The position numbers were made by a program, and so were the translations under genes. A model generated the notes under the pieces. That model did not search any database. It saw nothing but the letters and a program-made list of their open reading frames with translations, and was not told where the DNA came from. Below, piece by piece: positions 13,600 through 24,389 of a stretch of 64,000 bases of DNA. The stretch comes from Rutidosis leptorrhynchoides (taxonomy: Eukaryota; Streptophyta; Magnoliopsida; Asterales; Asteraceae): assembly GCF_046630445.1 (NCBI RefSeq), contig NC_092339.1:79631501-79695500 (forward strand), in the 5' to 3' direction. Numbering within the stretch: the stretch's first letter is position 1; every line of letters starts with the position of its first letter.

Positions 13600-14117
13600 A
13601 GATCAAAATAAATCTTTCCATACTAAGCTATTATGTGTGAATCTTAACTACTCGGTTAATTTATATTACTAATATGCAATGAGGTACGTCATTCGTCCGC
13701 AACTTAACCATCGTTAGCTACAATTTCTGTCTCAATTCAATAAATTCTAACTCATAATAAACCAAGTGTATTATTTAAATATATGTTTGATTTTACACTT
13801 TCATCATCGATGTACTCGAAACTTTCCAAATAACATCATTCGTACCTGGCGAAGTTCACAAGAATTTCACAAAAACCAGCATCATGTATCAACAAATAAC
13901 GAATTATTGATTCACAATATTATTGAAGAAATACTTATGTAATTTCTAAAGTTTTAGGGATTACTCAATTCTAGTTTCAACCATAAATCAGATGAGTTTA
14001 ATTTAATATTAACTCATTAAATCTATGTTACATCTAAAGAAAATATACACATATATATTTTCGTAAAGACTGTAATAAAATTCTTTTGTAAAAAATATTA
14101 ATTGTGAATTTTTTTTT
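12982..14117 (+). other. Decayed repeats of the ORF0 module plus (TA)n
   Basis: Around 13120-13295 a broken frame reads like a second, diverged copy of the ORF0 C-terminal module: GDYIISKVLEIIY followed by EMIEGRVETLTRMM, compared with HDYILHQILDFIY and the coiled coil at 12820-12960. Around 13890-14010 a third, more decayed copy is suggested by ELLIHNIIEEIL. A TA run lies at about 13512-13596. No other coding potential was seen. Confidence 0.45.
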
Positions 14118-14136
14118 AACGGGTAGGTAATACCCG
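14118..14136 (+). promoter_or_regulatory. Internal polypurine-tract-like site in B
   Basis: AACGGGTAGGTAATACCCG resembles the sequence just before the 3' LTR of B (16458-16470) and of C (39608-39620), but lies in mid-element. It also forms an inverted repeat, CGGGTA..TACCCG. An equivalent site is in C at 34861-34879. A second plus-strand priming site or a scar of an old element junction are the two readings. Confidence 0.35.
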
Positions 14137-14569
14137 AGAGATATATAAATTCACAATTAATATGGTACATTCTTCAAATCTGATTCAGCAATCAACAACT
14201 ATACACACTATTTTCTCAATAATATACATTCTTTTATAAAAATCAATACAACCATACTCGTTCAAATTCAATTACATATGCTGATCTTGAAATCGCAGAA
14301 TTCAATTCGAAATATAACCAGTATCATCACTCTTAGATTCCTATATCTTTCCAAGTTATACTTTGACTTCAAAACTGTGCTAGAACATCATATGTATATT
14401 AACGATTACAATCTGTGTTCAAACCCTCCGAAATTCCCGAAGACACTTCAAATAATGAACAATTGAGATGATGATCCAACCACATGTTACCCACAGTTAT
14501 GTATCTGAAAAACTCTTGAAACCAAAGTCAAAGTTTAACACGTATCCGTGCCAGACCCTTTGGCATTTA

Positions 14570-14752
14570 TTAGCTAAAATAACTTTTCAATCTCTTTTCA
14601 AAGTATCCAGTTTTGTCACAGCTCCAGCAAGTCGACTTCAACTTTTCTGTCGGACTAACCTTATTATAACCTTGATATATACGTTGCCCTTTCACCATCG
14701 TTACCGGGGAACCATTTATATTCCACCACATTAGCAGTAAACTTATCAGCAA
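14570..14752 (-). pseudogene. Antisense zinc-knuckle-like fragment in B
   Basis: A minus-strand frame holds CWSCDKTGYFEKR, which resembles a retroviral zinc knuckle (CX2CX4[HY]X4C) with the last Cys replaced by Arg. It runs opposite to the element. It could be an inverted scrap of some gag gene or a chance match. No neighbouring domain supports it. Confidence 0.2.
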
Positions 14753-14986
14753 CCGTAATGATCTAGGATTTTCCGAAAAATCATCAAAACCTCATCATTT
14801 ACTCATCTGCATCTTGTAACGGGAATTCCCATACGAATCATCAGGAATTAGCAATCAGTATTTTGAAATCTCGCAGCATGTCTACGCCAACAGTTATATG
14901 TGTACATATAACATCTATCTCCTGGACTTACATACTTCGAATGTGAAGTTTTTGAAAAACACCCTAAACTGCAAACTAGTTCTCGA

Positions 14987-15240
14987 AATTTTGAAAAAAT
15001 GCCGATGAAGCAGCAAAAACTGTAAACGACCTTAACAGTAAAAAGTTTGATGATAAAGAATAGTGTGTTGGCAAAGCTCAGAAAAAGAGAAGGTTTGGAA
15101 CTGGAAAACGGATTGAGCCAGTTATGAAGGAGGCTGTGGACAAATCACAAAGACTAAACCACCTTCAAAGAATCCAAATGATTCAGTATCTGCTGAAGTC
15201 ATTAACGAATACCTTGCTCCTGACTCTAAACCCTTGCGGA
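14987..15240 (+). pseudogene. Captured fragment resembling cytosolic poly(A)-binding protein
   Basis: The frame at 15001-15087 reads ADEAAKTVNDLNSKKFDDKE, a TAG stop at 15061-15063 where the family has Trp, then CVGKAQKK. NFEK lies just before it in another frame. About 15100-15159 gives KRIEPVMKEAVDKSQRLN, and 15171-15200 gives NPNDSVSAEV in a third frame. The order (end of an RRM, basic linker, EQxxKEAxDKxQxLNLYVKN-like start of the next RRM) is that of plant poly(A)-binding proteins. The stop and two frame breaks make it non-coding now. Element F carries the corresponding piece at 63870-64000 in a better frame. Host-gene capture by this family is inferred. Confidence 0.65.
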
Positions 15241-16470
15241 CAATATTCTTCATCATCCTCTGATATTAGAAATTTTAAGATATCATCGTATCTTTCATTA
15301 TAAATATCCTCTATATTTCTGAAGATATTTCCATAATTATTCTTATCCGAAATCATTTACCTCTTCGCACTATCTGTATTACATCATAAAAAAAACTATT
15401 TTTGTTTCTAAATTCTGAAACCTTCAAGTTTAAAATTAGAATATTTTTGAAGTAGTGTTGGAAACTGAAGCATGAGTTAGTATAATATAATGACACTTGA
15501 TCAACGTGATTATATTACAGTAAGTCATGCTGAGTTTCTAAATGGAACGTGATGATTCACAGATCATAACATTATCATGTGCCATGTTACACGATTCTGG
15601 TATTCTATTTAACCCCTAAGAATATCAAGAAAAATATTTTCTTGATGATTCGGTCTTGTCCGAGGTATTCTAGTAATTTGACAAATCAAGATTTTGTCAT
15701 TACAATTCCTTTCATAAAACATTAATTATGTTCATTCCGAAATCCATACCTACAAATTCTGGACCATTATTCGCTTGACTTAAAGTCGGAAAGGGGAGAC
15801 AAAAGTATGGAACTCTTGAATATAAAAGAAAATATAAAGCTCGACAACAACATATAAATTACAAACCGTGCATATCAATACGTATTGCCACGTAGAGGCA
15901 CGGGAGTATTAAAATTATTATAACCCCAGAGTAACAGTAGAAATAAATAAAATCCTCCGGTGGTAGATGAAAGAGAAGAATGACAGATATGAAAGTGAGG
16001 AGTATATCAAGAATCAGTACTGGATGGAGCATATTGATGAATACTTTAAAATATGAGTTGAGGGAGAAAGAATAGAAGGTGTAAATTACAAGGAAACGAA
16101 GGGGGTGGATTTATAGTAAAATATCCGACAGAGCAATCAAAATAGATTATCGCATTTAATCAAAGCGGATCCTACCTTCCTTAATTACCGAAGAACCAAA
16201 TCTTATTACAAAGATTTTCTCTAAATTCCTTGAATTCCGGAAATCAACCGTGACTATGTCATTGGTTAAAAAGAACGTGCATTTACTTATTTCATTCTTT
16301 TATGATAACTTCACTCGTACTCTTCACAAAAATCAAATTGCTTTATCTATATTACTTGATGATAATAAAACTCTAATTTCCAACTCGTATACGTCATGAA
16401 AACATACTTATTGTCAGCCATGACCATCCCATTCAAATTTCGGGATGAAATTTCTTTAACGGGTATGTAC
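15241..16470 (+). other. 3' non-coding internal region and polypurine tract of B
   Basis: No ORF is recognised. The stretch matches, in reverse complement, much of 62520-63860 in element F. For example, the block at about 15470-15545 (TATAATATAATGACACTTG and onward) corresponds to 63580-63650. It ends with AATTTCGGGATGAAATTTC (16435-16453) and the polypurine-like AACGGGTATGTAC (16458-16470) immediately before the LTR. Confidence 0.75.
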
Positions 16471-17335
16471 TGTGACAACCCGGAAAATTCCAACCAAATT
16501 TAAACTTTATCTTTATATTATTCCGACACGATAAGCAAAGTTTGTTAAGTTAAATCTCAAGAATTTTAAACTGTGTTCATACATTCATTATAACCTCGAC
16601 CAAATTTCGACGATTCACGAACCGTTATATATAAATAGATATGTATATATATGTATATATATATATATTATAACTTGAGAATATTAATAAAGTATTAAAC
16701 GTATAATACTTTACACGAACGTATTTGTTTCAATATGTTTATCGATGGAATTAGAAGATAATATCAAATGATTGATTTATCAGATACATTGTGATATGAT
16801 TACGGGTCCATGTTATGAGGTCCACTGTGATTTAAGAAATCTATTTTTTTTTGACAACATTCGGAAAATGGTAAAGTGATTTATAAGTAAGAACGTAGAG
16901 TGTAAATAACTTAGATGTTGGATATAGCTATGGAGGTTATGTGTATGGTTCGGGAGTATTGCTCGTGAGTCAAACTAGTGTTTATCATCTCCGTTGCGTC
17001 TACGTACTTTTTCTGCAATATTGAATCTCAATATTGATACTTGAGCACTCATAACTTAACTTTTATATATTATTAGTGTATCCCTGACTAGTGCTCGAGT
17101 ATATAGGATTATGCATGCTTAAACGTTCGTTATTGTTGTTAGATAGGTTATGTCGAATCTTGAATTAAATACATATGCTATTAAGATAAGGTATATGATA
17201 TGTATGTCGTTGGAAAGCTAGCGAAAAATTGAGAACTTTTCATTTAGATATCGAATGGTTTCGATGAACGGTTTAGAAGTTATAGTCAATTGAATTTTTG
17301 TAAAAGTGATTATTATTATCGCCGTTATTATCGTC

Positions 17336-17424
<89 letters not shown>

Positions 17425-17501
17425 CATTGTTGTTATTAATAAAAGATATTATTGTTATTTTTATTATTATTATTATTGTTATTATCGTTAAGGTTATAAT
17501 T

Positions 17502-17539
<38 letters not shown>

Positions 17540-19345
17540 CATTCAAATAGTTATTAGTATTATCATTAATATTATTATGATTATTATTAGTATTATTATA
17601 ATTAAAACTAATATTAGTAACATCTAATTATTATGATTACTATTATTATTATTAATATGAACGCGATATAAAAGACGACTAAAAGCTATTAAACGAAGCG
17701 ATTAGGAAATAATGAGTATGAGTATCATGATGAAATTAAGATATTGTAAGATATTGATTTAAAGGAAAAAATATCGTTTTCATTATTTTACTATTATTAT
17801 TATTAAAAGTATTATTAATATTAAAACTATCATTTTTACTAAAATTATTATTTTTAATAAAATATCATTGTTAATATGAAACATCATTATTATTATCATT
17901 TTAGTACTATTATTAATAAAAATTATTATTTTATCATTTTTAGAAAATATAATTATTGTTATTTTTATTAGTAGAATAATAATAATTATTACAAAATAAT
18001 ACAACTTTTACTTATTATTATTATTATCAATATTATTTTATCAAATAAATATGTGATACAAAGATATTTTACTACGTATAATATAATTACATTAATAATA
18101 CCTATCATATTATTTTTATGATATTAAATGAACTTTATAAATTTTATTACTTAAGATATATAAAAGTATATTTTTATTATATAAATTTTAATATAAAATT
18201 TTATTTATTAATAAAAGAATTATATTATTTACTTTAATAAAATCTGTTAAAAATATTTAAATATATAAAACGACTATATTTAAACTATATAATAATCATG
18301 TATAAATTTTGGAAGACATTTTGGTCAATATGACTTTTGTTGACTTTTGCATATTTAGTCTCGAGCATTAAGATTGTGATACACTACGACTTGACCTAAA
18401 TTGTTAGACAAATATTGATCAAACATATAAATATATAATTAATATGGGTTCGTGAATCCGAGGCCAACCTTGCACTTGTTCAATGCCATCATATGCTTAA
18501 TTACTACGAAATACAATATTGTGAGTTTCATTTGCTCCCTTTTTAAATGCTTTTGCAATATATATTTTTGGGACTGAGAATACATGCCCTGCTTTTATAA
18601 ATGTTTTACGAAATAGACACAAGTAATCGAAACTACATTATATGGTTGGATTATCGAAATTGAATATCGACCCTTCAAGTCTGGTAACCTAAGAATTAGG
18701 GAAATGGCCCCTGATTGACGCGAATCCTAAAGATAGATCTATGGGCCTAACAAACCCCATTCTGGAATTTGGAATGCTTTAGTACTTCGATTTAAATGGT
18801 GATTGCGATTGCCAATATTTATGGCATACTTGCGAGTATGCGGGGGATATTCTATATGCATTATGTTAATGTCGGTTATCAGGTGTCCATCATATGAATG
18901 ATTTTTATACACTTGCGAGTGTAATGAGATTTATGGAAAAATGAGAATCTTGTGATCTATTATATAAATGAGAAATGATTGATTATGATAAACTAATGAA
19001 CTCACCAACCTTTTGGTTGACACTTTAAAGCATGTTTATTCTCAGGTATTAAGAAAATCTTCCGCTATGCATTAGCTCATTTTAAAGATATTACTTGGAG
19101 TCATTCATGGCATATTTCGAAAGACGTTGCATTCGAGTCGTTGAGTTCATCAAGATTATTATTAAGTCAATTATAGTTGGATGTATTATGAAATGGTATG
19201 CATGCCGTCAACTTTCGATGTAAAGAAAGTTTGTCTTTTGAAAATGAATGCAATGTTTGTAAAATGTATCATATAGAGGTCAAATACCTCGCGATGTAAT
19301 CAACTATTGTGAATTGTTTATAATGTATATGAACGGGTCCTTTCA
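16471..19345 (+). repeat. Second LTR of B, internally deleted
   Basis: The length is 2875 bases. It begins TGTGACAACCCGG and ends as the first LTR does. Compared with that LTR it lacks roughly 0.9 kb: the text jumps at about 16924 from the sequence at about 8875 to that at about 9781 (TATAGCTATGGAGG). The (ATT)n at 17336-17424 is retained. Confidence 0.9.
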
Positions 19346-19856
19346 GTTAGTATCAGAGCGGTGGTCTTAGCGAACCAGGTCTGCATTAGTGTGTCTAACT
19401 GATAGTCGTTAGGATGCATTAGTAAGTCTGGACTTCGATCGTGTCTGCATGTCAAAAGTTTTGCTTATCATTTTTGCCGAAAATTGCCTGCTTATCATTC
19501 TTAGTCTAGACACGTCTTACTGCATTGATTACATGAATAGTGTATAGACAAAATTCATATCTTAGCGTATCTGTTACTGTAAACTTTGCCTGACATATCC
19601 CGTAAATTCTTCCGTAATCTACGAAATCTTTTGCGCCATATATATAGATATTCTATATAATTAGAATACCACCCGATAGCCGGAAAATTATTTCATATCG
19701 AAAAATCCTTTATTCAACTGAACGAAATGGAATTCGTCATTAGTTCAAGTCCCTCGAATTCCGATATGGAATCCCACTCAAGCTCCGAAAGCAGTGTGAC
19801 TAGAATGGATCAACCAATCAGCCATCATCTATTTTGGATGAATTGGGGATAGGTTT
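19346..19856 (+). repeat. Duplicated start of the B internal region
   Basis: This copies 12173-12690 almost base for base, including the PBS (one change) and the first ORF0 codons (ATG at about 19727). It ends within GGATAGGTTTGTA, where the A1 protease ORF begins. It shows that B once existed as a tandem sharing a middle LTR. Confidence 0.9.
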
Positions 19857-20933
19857 GTAATAGCCGATTCCGGATCCTCCGTTAATATCATGTCCTATGA
19901 CATGTATAGACGATTGTTCCATGACAATTGCACACTATGTTCTTTGGGAGAATCTAATTCGGTAATTACACTCTGTAATAACACGGAATGCTAGGCAGAT
20001 GGGTTGCTTAGTAACGTGTTGGTAAGTATCAAGGGAGTTTTTCATGAAGTACCGTTTACTATTTTTGACATGCCGATGGACGAAGACGTTCCTTTATTGG
20101 TGGGACGTGGATTCATTGCTACTGCGGGTGGTAAAATAGATCCGGGGGCAGGAGCTATAACTTTTGAAAGGGGTAACGGCATTTTCAGATTCTGTAATTC
20201 AGAGAATATGCGTTTTCCTTCGGCATATATAGTTGAGAGGGAATTCAAGGATGATTATGAAAGTGATGAGGATGTAAGCAAAGTTGTCACTGTTCGCATG
20301 AGCGCGGTAAAAGAGGTAGCGAAAGTAGAAAACGAACCGGATGTAGATGTGGAGGAAATTCGAGGAACGCTTGAAAAAATGTGGGGTAAGAAAAATATGA
20401 ACAGGTTCATGAAAAACACAAAAACTTCGTTTGTTGATGGTGAGGGTTGGACGATCGAAGAGGTTGAAATTAAGCCTCGTAGAAGACTTAGAGATCCGGG
20501 GGAATTTTCGGTCCTATGTCGGTTTCGGAATGGGAATATTTACTCGGCATTACTAGATTCAGGTGCGAGTGTTAATATGATGTCGGTTAAGATTACAAAG
20601 TCGTTGGGAATTTGGGAGTTAATTTGCACTAATACAAGCATCCATTTTGGGAACCAAACTGTTGATAGCCCAATAGGAATCGCGATAGACGTCCCTGTTA
20701 ATATTCACGGTGTTAACTTTGAAGAAGATTTCTTCATAATGGATTGTGCTCCGGAGGAGAAAACACCGACAGTGTTGGGTCGGGGGTTCTTGGCAACCGC
20801 AAGAATAACATTGGATTTCGACACGGGAACATTGATAATACGGGATAAAGATGTAATGACTACTCTCAAAGACCAATTCGGGTATGGATTCGACTCTATC
20901 AACTTCGGAGTCGAGGATCCCAACGATTGCTAA
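19857..20933 (+). pseudogene. Tandem retropepsin-like protein of A1
   Basis: One frame runs from the B junction to a stop at 20931-20933, broken by one TAG at 19992-19994. Two aspartic-protease-like units follow each other. The first starts with ADSGSSVNIMSYDMYRRL at the junction and ends with VPLLVGRGFIATAGGKIDPG (about 20092-20150). The second starts with ALLDSGASVNMMS (about 20545-20583) and ends with TPTVLGRGFLATARITLDFD (about 20770-20825). Each has the DSG active-site triplet and the LGRGF-like flap-to-end motif. An acidic linker of about 120 residues separates them. A third, truncated unit lies before B at about 8324-8373. Retropepsins cleave Gag and Pol; two DSG units in one chain could form an intramolecular dimer. 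Whether this copy was ever active is unknown. Confidence 0.7.
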
Positions 20934-21341
20934 GCATAGAAGAGGAGTCGAGTGCGTGACTCCGGAGTAAAACACTGCACAAGCGTGTAAAATTTGTAAG
21001 TTTGTCTTTTATTATTGCATACATTTTTAAAACAGGAAAAACCATAAAAAGTATAAAACCTTTTTTAAAAAAAGTTGGGCGTCAAATCGCGGCCGGGATA
21101 ACCCCTATCACGACCGCGGTTAATTGATAGAACATTGGGTGCCAGAAACAAGCTGAATTGAGACTGCGATCCAGACCATCGCGACCGCGATGCGGTCCCA
21201 GCCCAAACTCGTTTTTTTGCTTTTTATTTGCTATTTTGTTTTCAAAATACACACACACATACACCCGCCGAATTTTTGAGCTTCCACACACAAACCCTAA
21301 TCGATTTTTACTTCAAATCAACTTCAAATCCATCTTTAATC
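20934..21341 (+). promoter_or_regulatory. Leader with LTR-like CpG palindrome before the late ORF
   Basis: Non-coding. About 21075-21205 is CpG-rich in the manner of the LTR block at 5260-5400 and has the same type of palindrome, ATCGCGACCGCGAT (21178-21191), followed by ATGCGGTCCC. The rest is T-rich, then an ACACACACATACACCC stretch (about 21247-21270) and AAACCCTAATCG (21293-21304), resembling a plant 5' UTR. A promoter or leader for the ORF starting at 21342 is inferred from this order. Confidence 0.4.
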
Positions 21342-23585
21342 ATGCCTCCTAAGACTAAGGTAATGATTTTAACACCCTTTTTAAGTGTATTTTCATCTAA
21401 TTTTGAATTTTAATTGGGTGTTCATGTGGGTTTGGTTGAAATCAAGTGTGGGGGTGTCAATTGCTTTGATTTAGGCCGAATTTGTTATGTATTATGATTC
21501 TATAACATGCTTGATTCTAGTTTCATATGATTATTGTTCTTTAATTGCTAGTTTTGATTCTAGGGTTCTTGAGTATGTGAGAATTTGGTCTTCATTTTGA
21601 TTTTGATGTTTAATTGCTATGAATTGATGTTATTCATGCTAGTTATTGAGTTTGTTAGTTGTTAATTGTCATGAATCATTCAATTGCTTGATTTTTAAAT
21701 TTAGGGTTCATGTCAATTTGGGTTAGTTGACCTGAGTTTGACTCATCTTGACTTTTGACTTTAAAAGTTGAATTGCGAGATTGTTAGATGCCTAATTTTA
21801 TATGGTATGCGTTAATTTAAATATGATTATGAATCCATGACTGATTGATAATGGCATTTGTATGAAGTTTACATGTTATGAGATGATGAGTTTTTGTTGA
21901 TTGAGTTTTTGAGCATGAAGGATATTTGTCAACATGAAAGCGAATATGGAAGTTGAACTATCATTTTGTTTTTAACTAACGCTAACATTTTCTTTTTCCC
22001 ATTTGGTTTCTTGTGTATGTTGGCTATTTTGTAGGGAACTAAACGACCAAGTGCTTTACAATCTGTGCCTATGGCACCCGTTCATCCAAGAGCTCATAAG
22101 CTTCCTAAGGATTTGCATCCTTATTTGGTTTGGGATCGTACTAATGAAAACTATATCGAATGGATGGATGTTTTGACTGAGATTGAAGATCGTAAGTTCT
22201 TGTCTACACGTTATCCTGATTTGGAACCTCTCGAGGAGGTTGATTTAGCTGAGGAGGTTCGCGACATGTTGGTTCAAAAATATATAATAGGTCCTGGGGA
22301 AAGTATTGGGTTTAATGATTGGTATGAGTTCTTCCATCTTGATCGTCCGATTTACAAAGTGTGGTGTTTAAAGATCTTTTCAACTGCTAAGTTCATCCCA
22401 ACTGCTTTACGTTACGATGATGTGTTGTTATATTTTCAATTGGGGGGTCAAATGCGTTCCATGACTATCATGGACATGGCTCATTTACCTACGATTTATG
22501 AGGATGCCGAGGTAGATGAGGATACTTTGGATTATTATCTGACTATGTGTAAGCGTTCCACTAATTCATTTCAGCATGATGTAGCTTGGTACAGTATGAC
22601 TTATAAGCACAGTTACAAGCCGAGTAGCAGCTCTTATACTTCGATCAAAGACAATCGTCTTCGCATCATTTAGCGATTCATTTCAAATACCATTAATCAG
22701 AGATGGCAGAATACCGAGAAAGTCAGTATTGCGGATTTGTTTTATCTTAGTTGTTTGCGAGATGATGTTAATGTTAACATTCCTTATGGTGTTTCTAAGT
22801 CTCTTTGCGGGCAGGGTCACAATCTTAAGCCAAACAGTCCGTTAAGTGGGGGAGTTTATGTTACCTTGATTGCTGAGTTTCTAGGTCTTTCGTTGACACC
22901 TCTGCATGTTAGGCGTATTCAGCCTTCTAAGATTGAGAATGAGGGTACAAGGGCGTTAGGTGCCCATGTTTATGAAGGTTGTAAAGTATTGGTGAGAAAG
23001 AAGAAGAAGATTTGTAAGTATACGAGTATGCATGCTCAGTCTGAAGCAGATTTAACTGATCTGGATGAGGATGAGGATGTGCCTCTAGGTGCTGATGTGG
23101 AAATGACCAAGGCTGGTAGTTTTAGTGGTGCTGGTTTGACATGTGATTTTATTACAAACCAGTTTAGTTGGATGAGACTTCATTCAGAGGGGCAGTTTGC
23201 GGGTATGAGAGGATATGTTGATGATCATAGTCGGGATGATCGAGCATACTATGATGAGCAGAACAGATTGCTTCGTCAGTACGTTGACCATGGTTTTGAG
23301 CAGACTTGGTATAATCAAGCAGGTATTTGGGCAAATGTGAAATGGACTCAACATTCCTTCGATCTTTATCATCGTGACCCGCAGAACTTCATTCAACTGC
23401 CCGGATGGACTGACTGGGGAGGCCCGGGGTCGCCTCGCCCTTCTTATGACTATGATGCAGCTCTTGTCCAGGCTCAAGCCGCTCACCATCTTGCAATGCA
23501 GCAACATCACCAACAGTCTCAGCAGCAGCATCAGGATCAGGAAAAACCTAGACCAAGTGATGGGTCCTTCTGGGGGTTCTTTTGA
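21342..23585 (+). pseudogene. Spliced late ORF of A1 (Athila ORF1/env-position protein)
   Basis: Exon 1 is ATG plus five codons (MPPKTK, 21342-21359). A GT...AG intron covers 21360-22034. Exon 2 opens with GTKRPSALQSVPMAP at 22035 and runs in one frame to TGA at 23583-23585, with a single TAG at 22671-22673. The product would be about 520 residues. The N-terminal two thirds resemble the Athila ORF-1-type plant retrotransposon protein found in the env position (YLVWDRTNENYIEWMD; LDRPIYKVWCLKIFSTAKF; PYGVSKSLCGQGHNLKPN). Then come an acidic stretch (DLDEDEDVPLGADVE), a Trp/Tyr-rich part and a Gln/His-rich tail. No transmembrane segment stands out, so an envelope role is not supported. Molecular function unknown. 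Confidence 0.65.
21360..22034 (+). other. Probable intron of the late ORF
   Basis: The donor is AAG|GTAATG and the acceptor TTTTGTAG|GGAACT, 675 bases, T-rich as plant introns are. Joining 21359 to 22035 keeps the frame and supplies an ATG that exon 2 lacks before its second codon block. Inferred from sequence; no transcript was seen. Confidence 0.6.
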
Positions 23586-24389
23586 GCAGCTTTTATGATG
23601 ATGGCAAGTAGGCATGTGCGTGTGTGTGTTTGTTCAAACTATTTTTAATTTCTGCTTTATTTTGGATGACTGTATTTGATATTTTTAAACTATGTTCTTG
23701 GATACTTTGATGGGGCATTTCGGTACCGTGGTGGTACCACCCCATTGTTTGCATGCGTGGTTTGTATTTGATTTGCAGGTTATGATGATTCGCATGCTGC
23801 TATTTTCAAAGACTGGCATTAAGTTCAGCGACTTATATTGCATTTGATGATTCTTGTGTGATTGATGTTCGAGTGGATGCCGATGTTCTTATGCTGGCAG
23901 TCAGTTCAGCGCCATCGTGCACCGTTTTAAATCCTCGAGAATGCCCATTTATCAGATTGTCAGATTTCATGTCAAAGAGGGCATTATATGATCTTAAGTG
24001 TGGGTGGGGAGGGGGGGAAGATAAATCCTCGCAAACATTTGTCACCAATTTGAAAATTTTTATGAACTTTTTTAATGGTTTTTGTTAAAAATAAGGAAGC
24101 AAAGTCTTCCAGGATTTTAAAAATCTAAATTGTAGGACGATTCAAGTGCATCCATAAAGGAAGTCAAGTCTTCCGAATGCCCGTCTTACTTGGTGTAGGA
24201 GACTTCCTAATCTACATCATTTCATACTGACATTGGTTAATACTTCATTTCACGATGTGTTACACTGATGTAGCGTACTGTGGGAAGAGGAGCCTTGAGC
24301 TTCACAAAGTGCTGTCTTCTTTAGGAAGAGCAATGGCTTCGTGCTAGTGTTGCTAGACAACACACGCCATGGTCAAACGCCATGGTAAC
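23586..24389 (+). other. 3' non-coding region of A1, first part
   Basis: No gene seen. Notable items are a perfect 12-base palindrome GGTGGTACCACC at about 23730-23742, and the recurrent phrase GGAAGCAAAGTCTTCC (about 24096-24111) with GGAAGTCAAGTCTTCC (about 24159-24174). This phrase recurs at 25502-25590 and, reversed, inside element D near 48775-48795. A weak 76-codon frame at 23858-24088 has no recognisable domain. Confidence 0.6.

Larger units (their letters stand above)
8374..19856 (+). mobile_element. Non-autonomous gypsy element B, tandem LTR-internal-LTR-internal form
   Basis: The order is LTR (8374-12172), internal region (12173-16470), second LTR (16471-19345), then a second copy of the first 511 internal bases (19346-19856), after which A1 sequence resumes. 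The PBS matches initiator Met tRNA. Both LTRs begin TGTGACAACCC and end GGTCCTTTCA. No gag capsid, protease, RT or integrase was found. The internal region holds a short ORF, decayed repeats of it, and a fragment resembling poly(A)-binding protein. No target duplication is visible because the right end lacks an LTR. Element F at 58956-64000 shares the 3' internal region and the LTR style. Confidence 0.85.

Noticed and set aside
21342-23585. Envelope glycoprotein of A1
   Set aside because: The position fits, but no signal peptide, transmembrane helix or cleavage site is visible.
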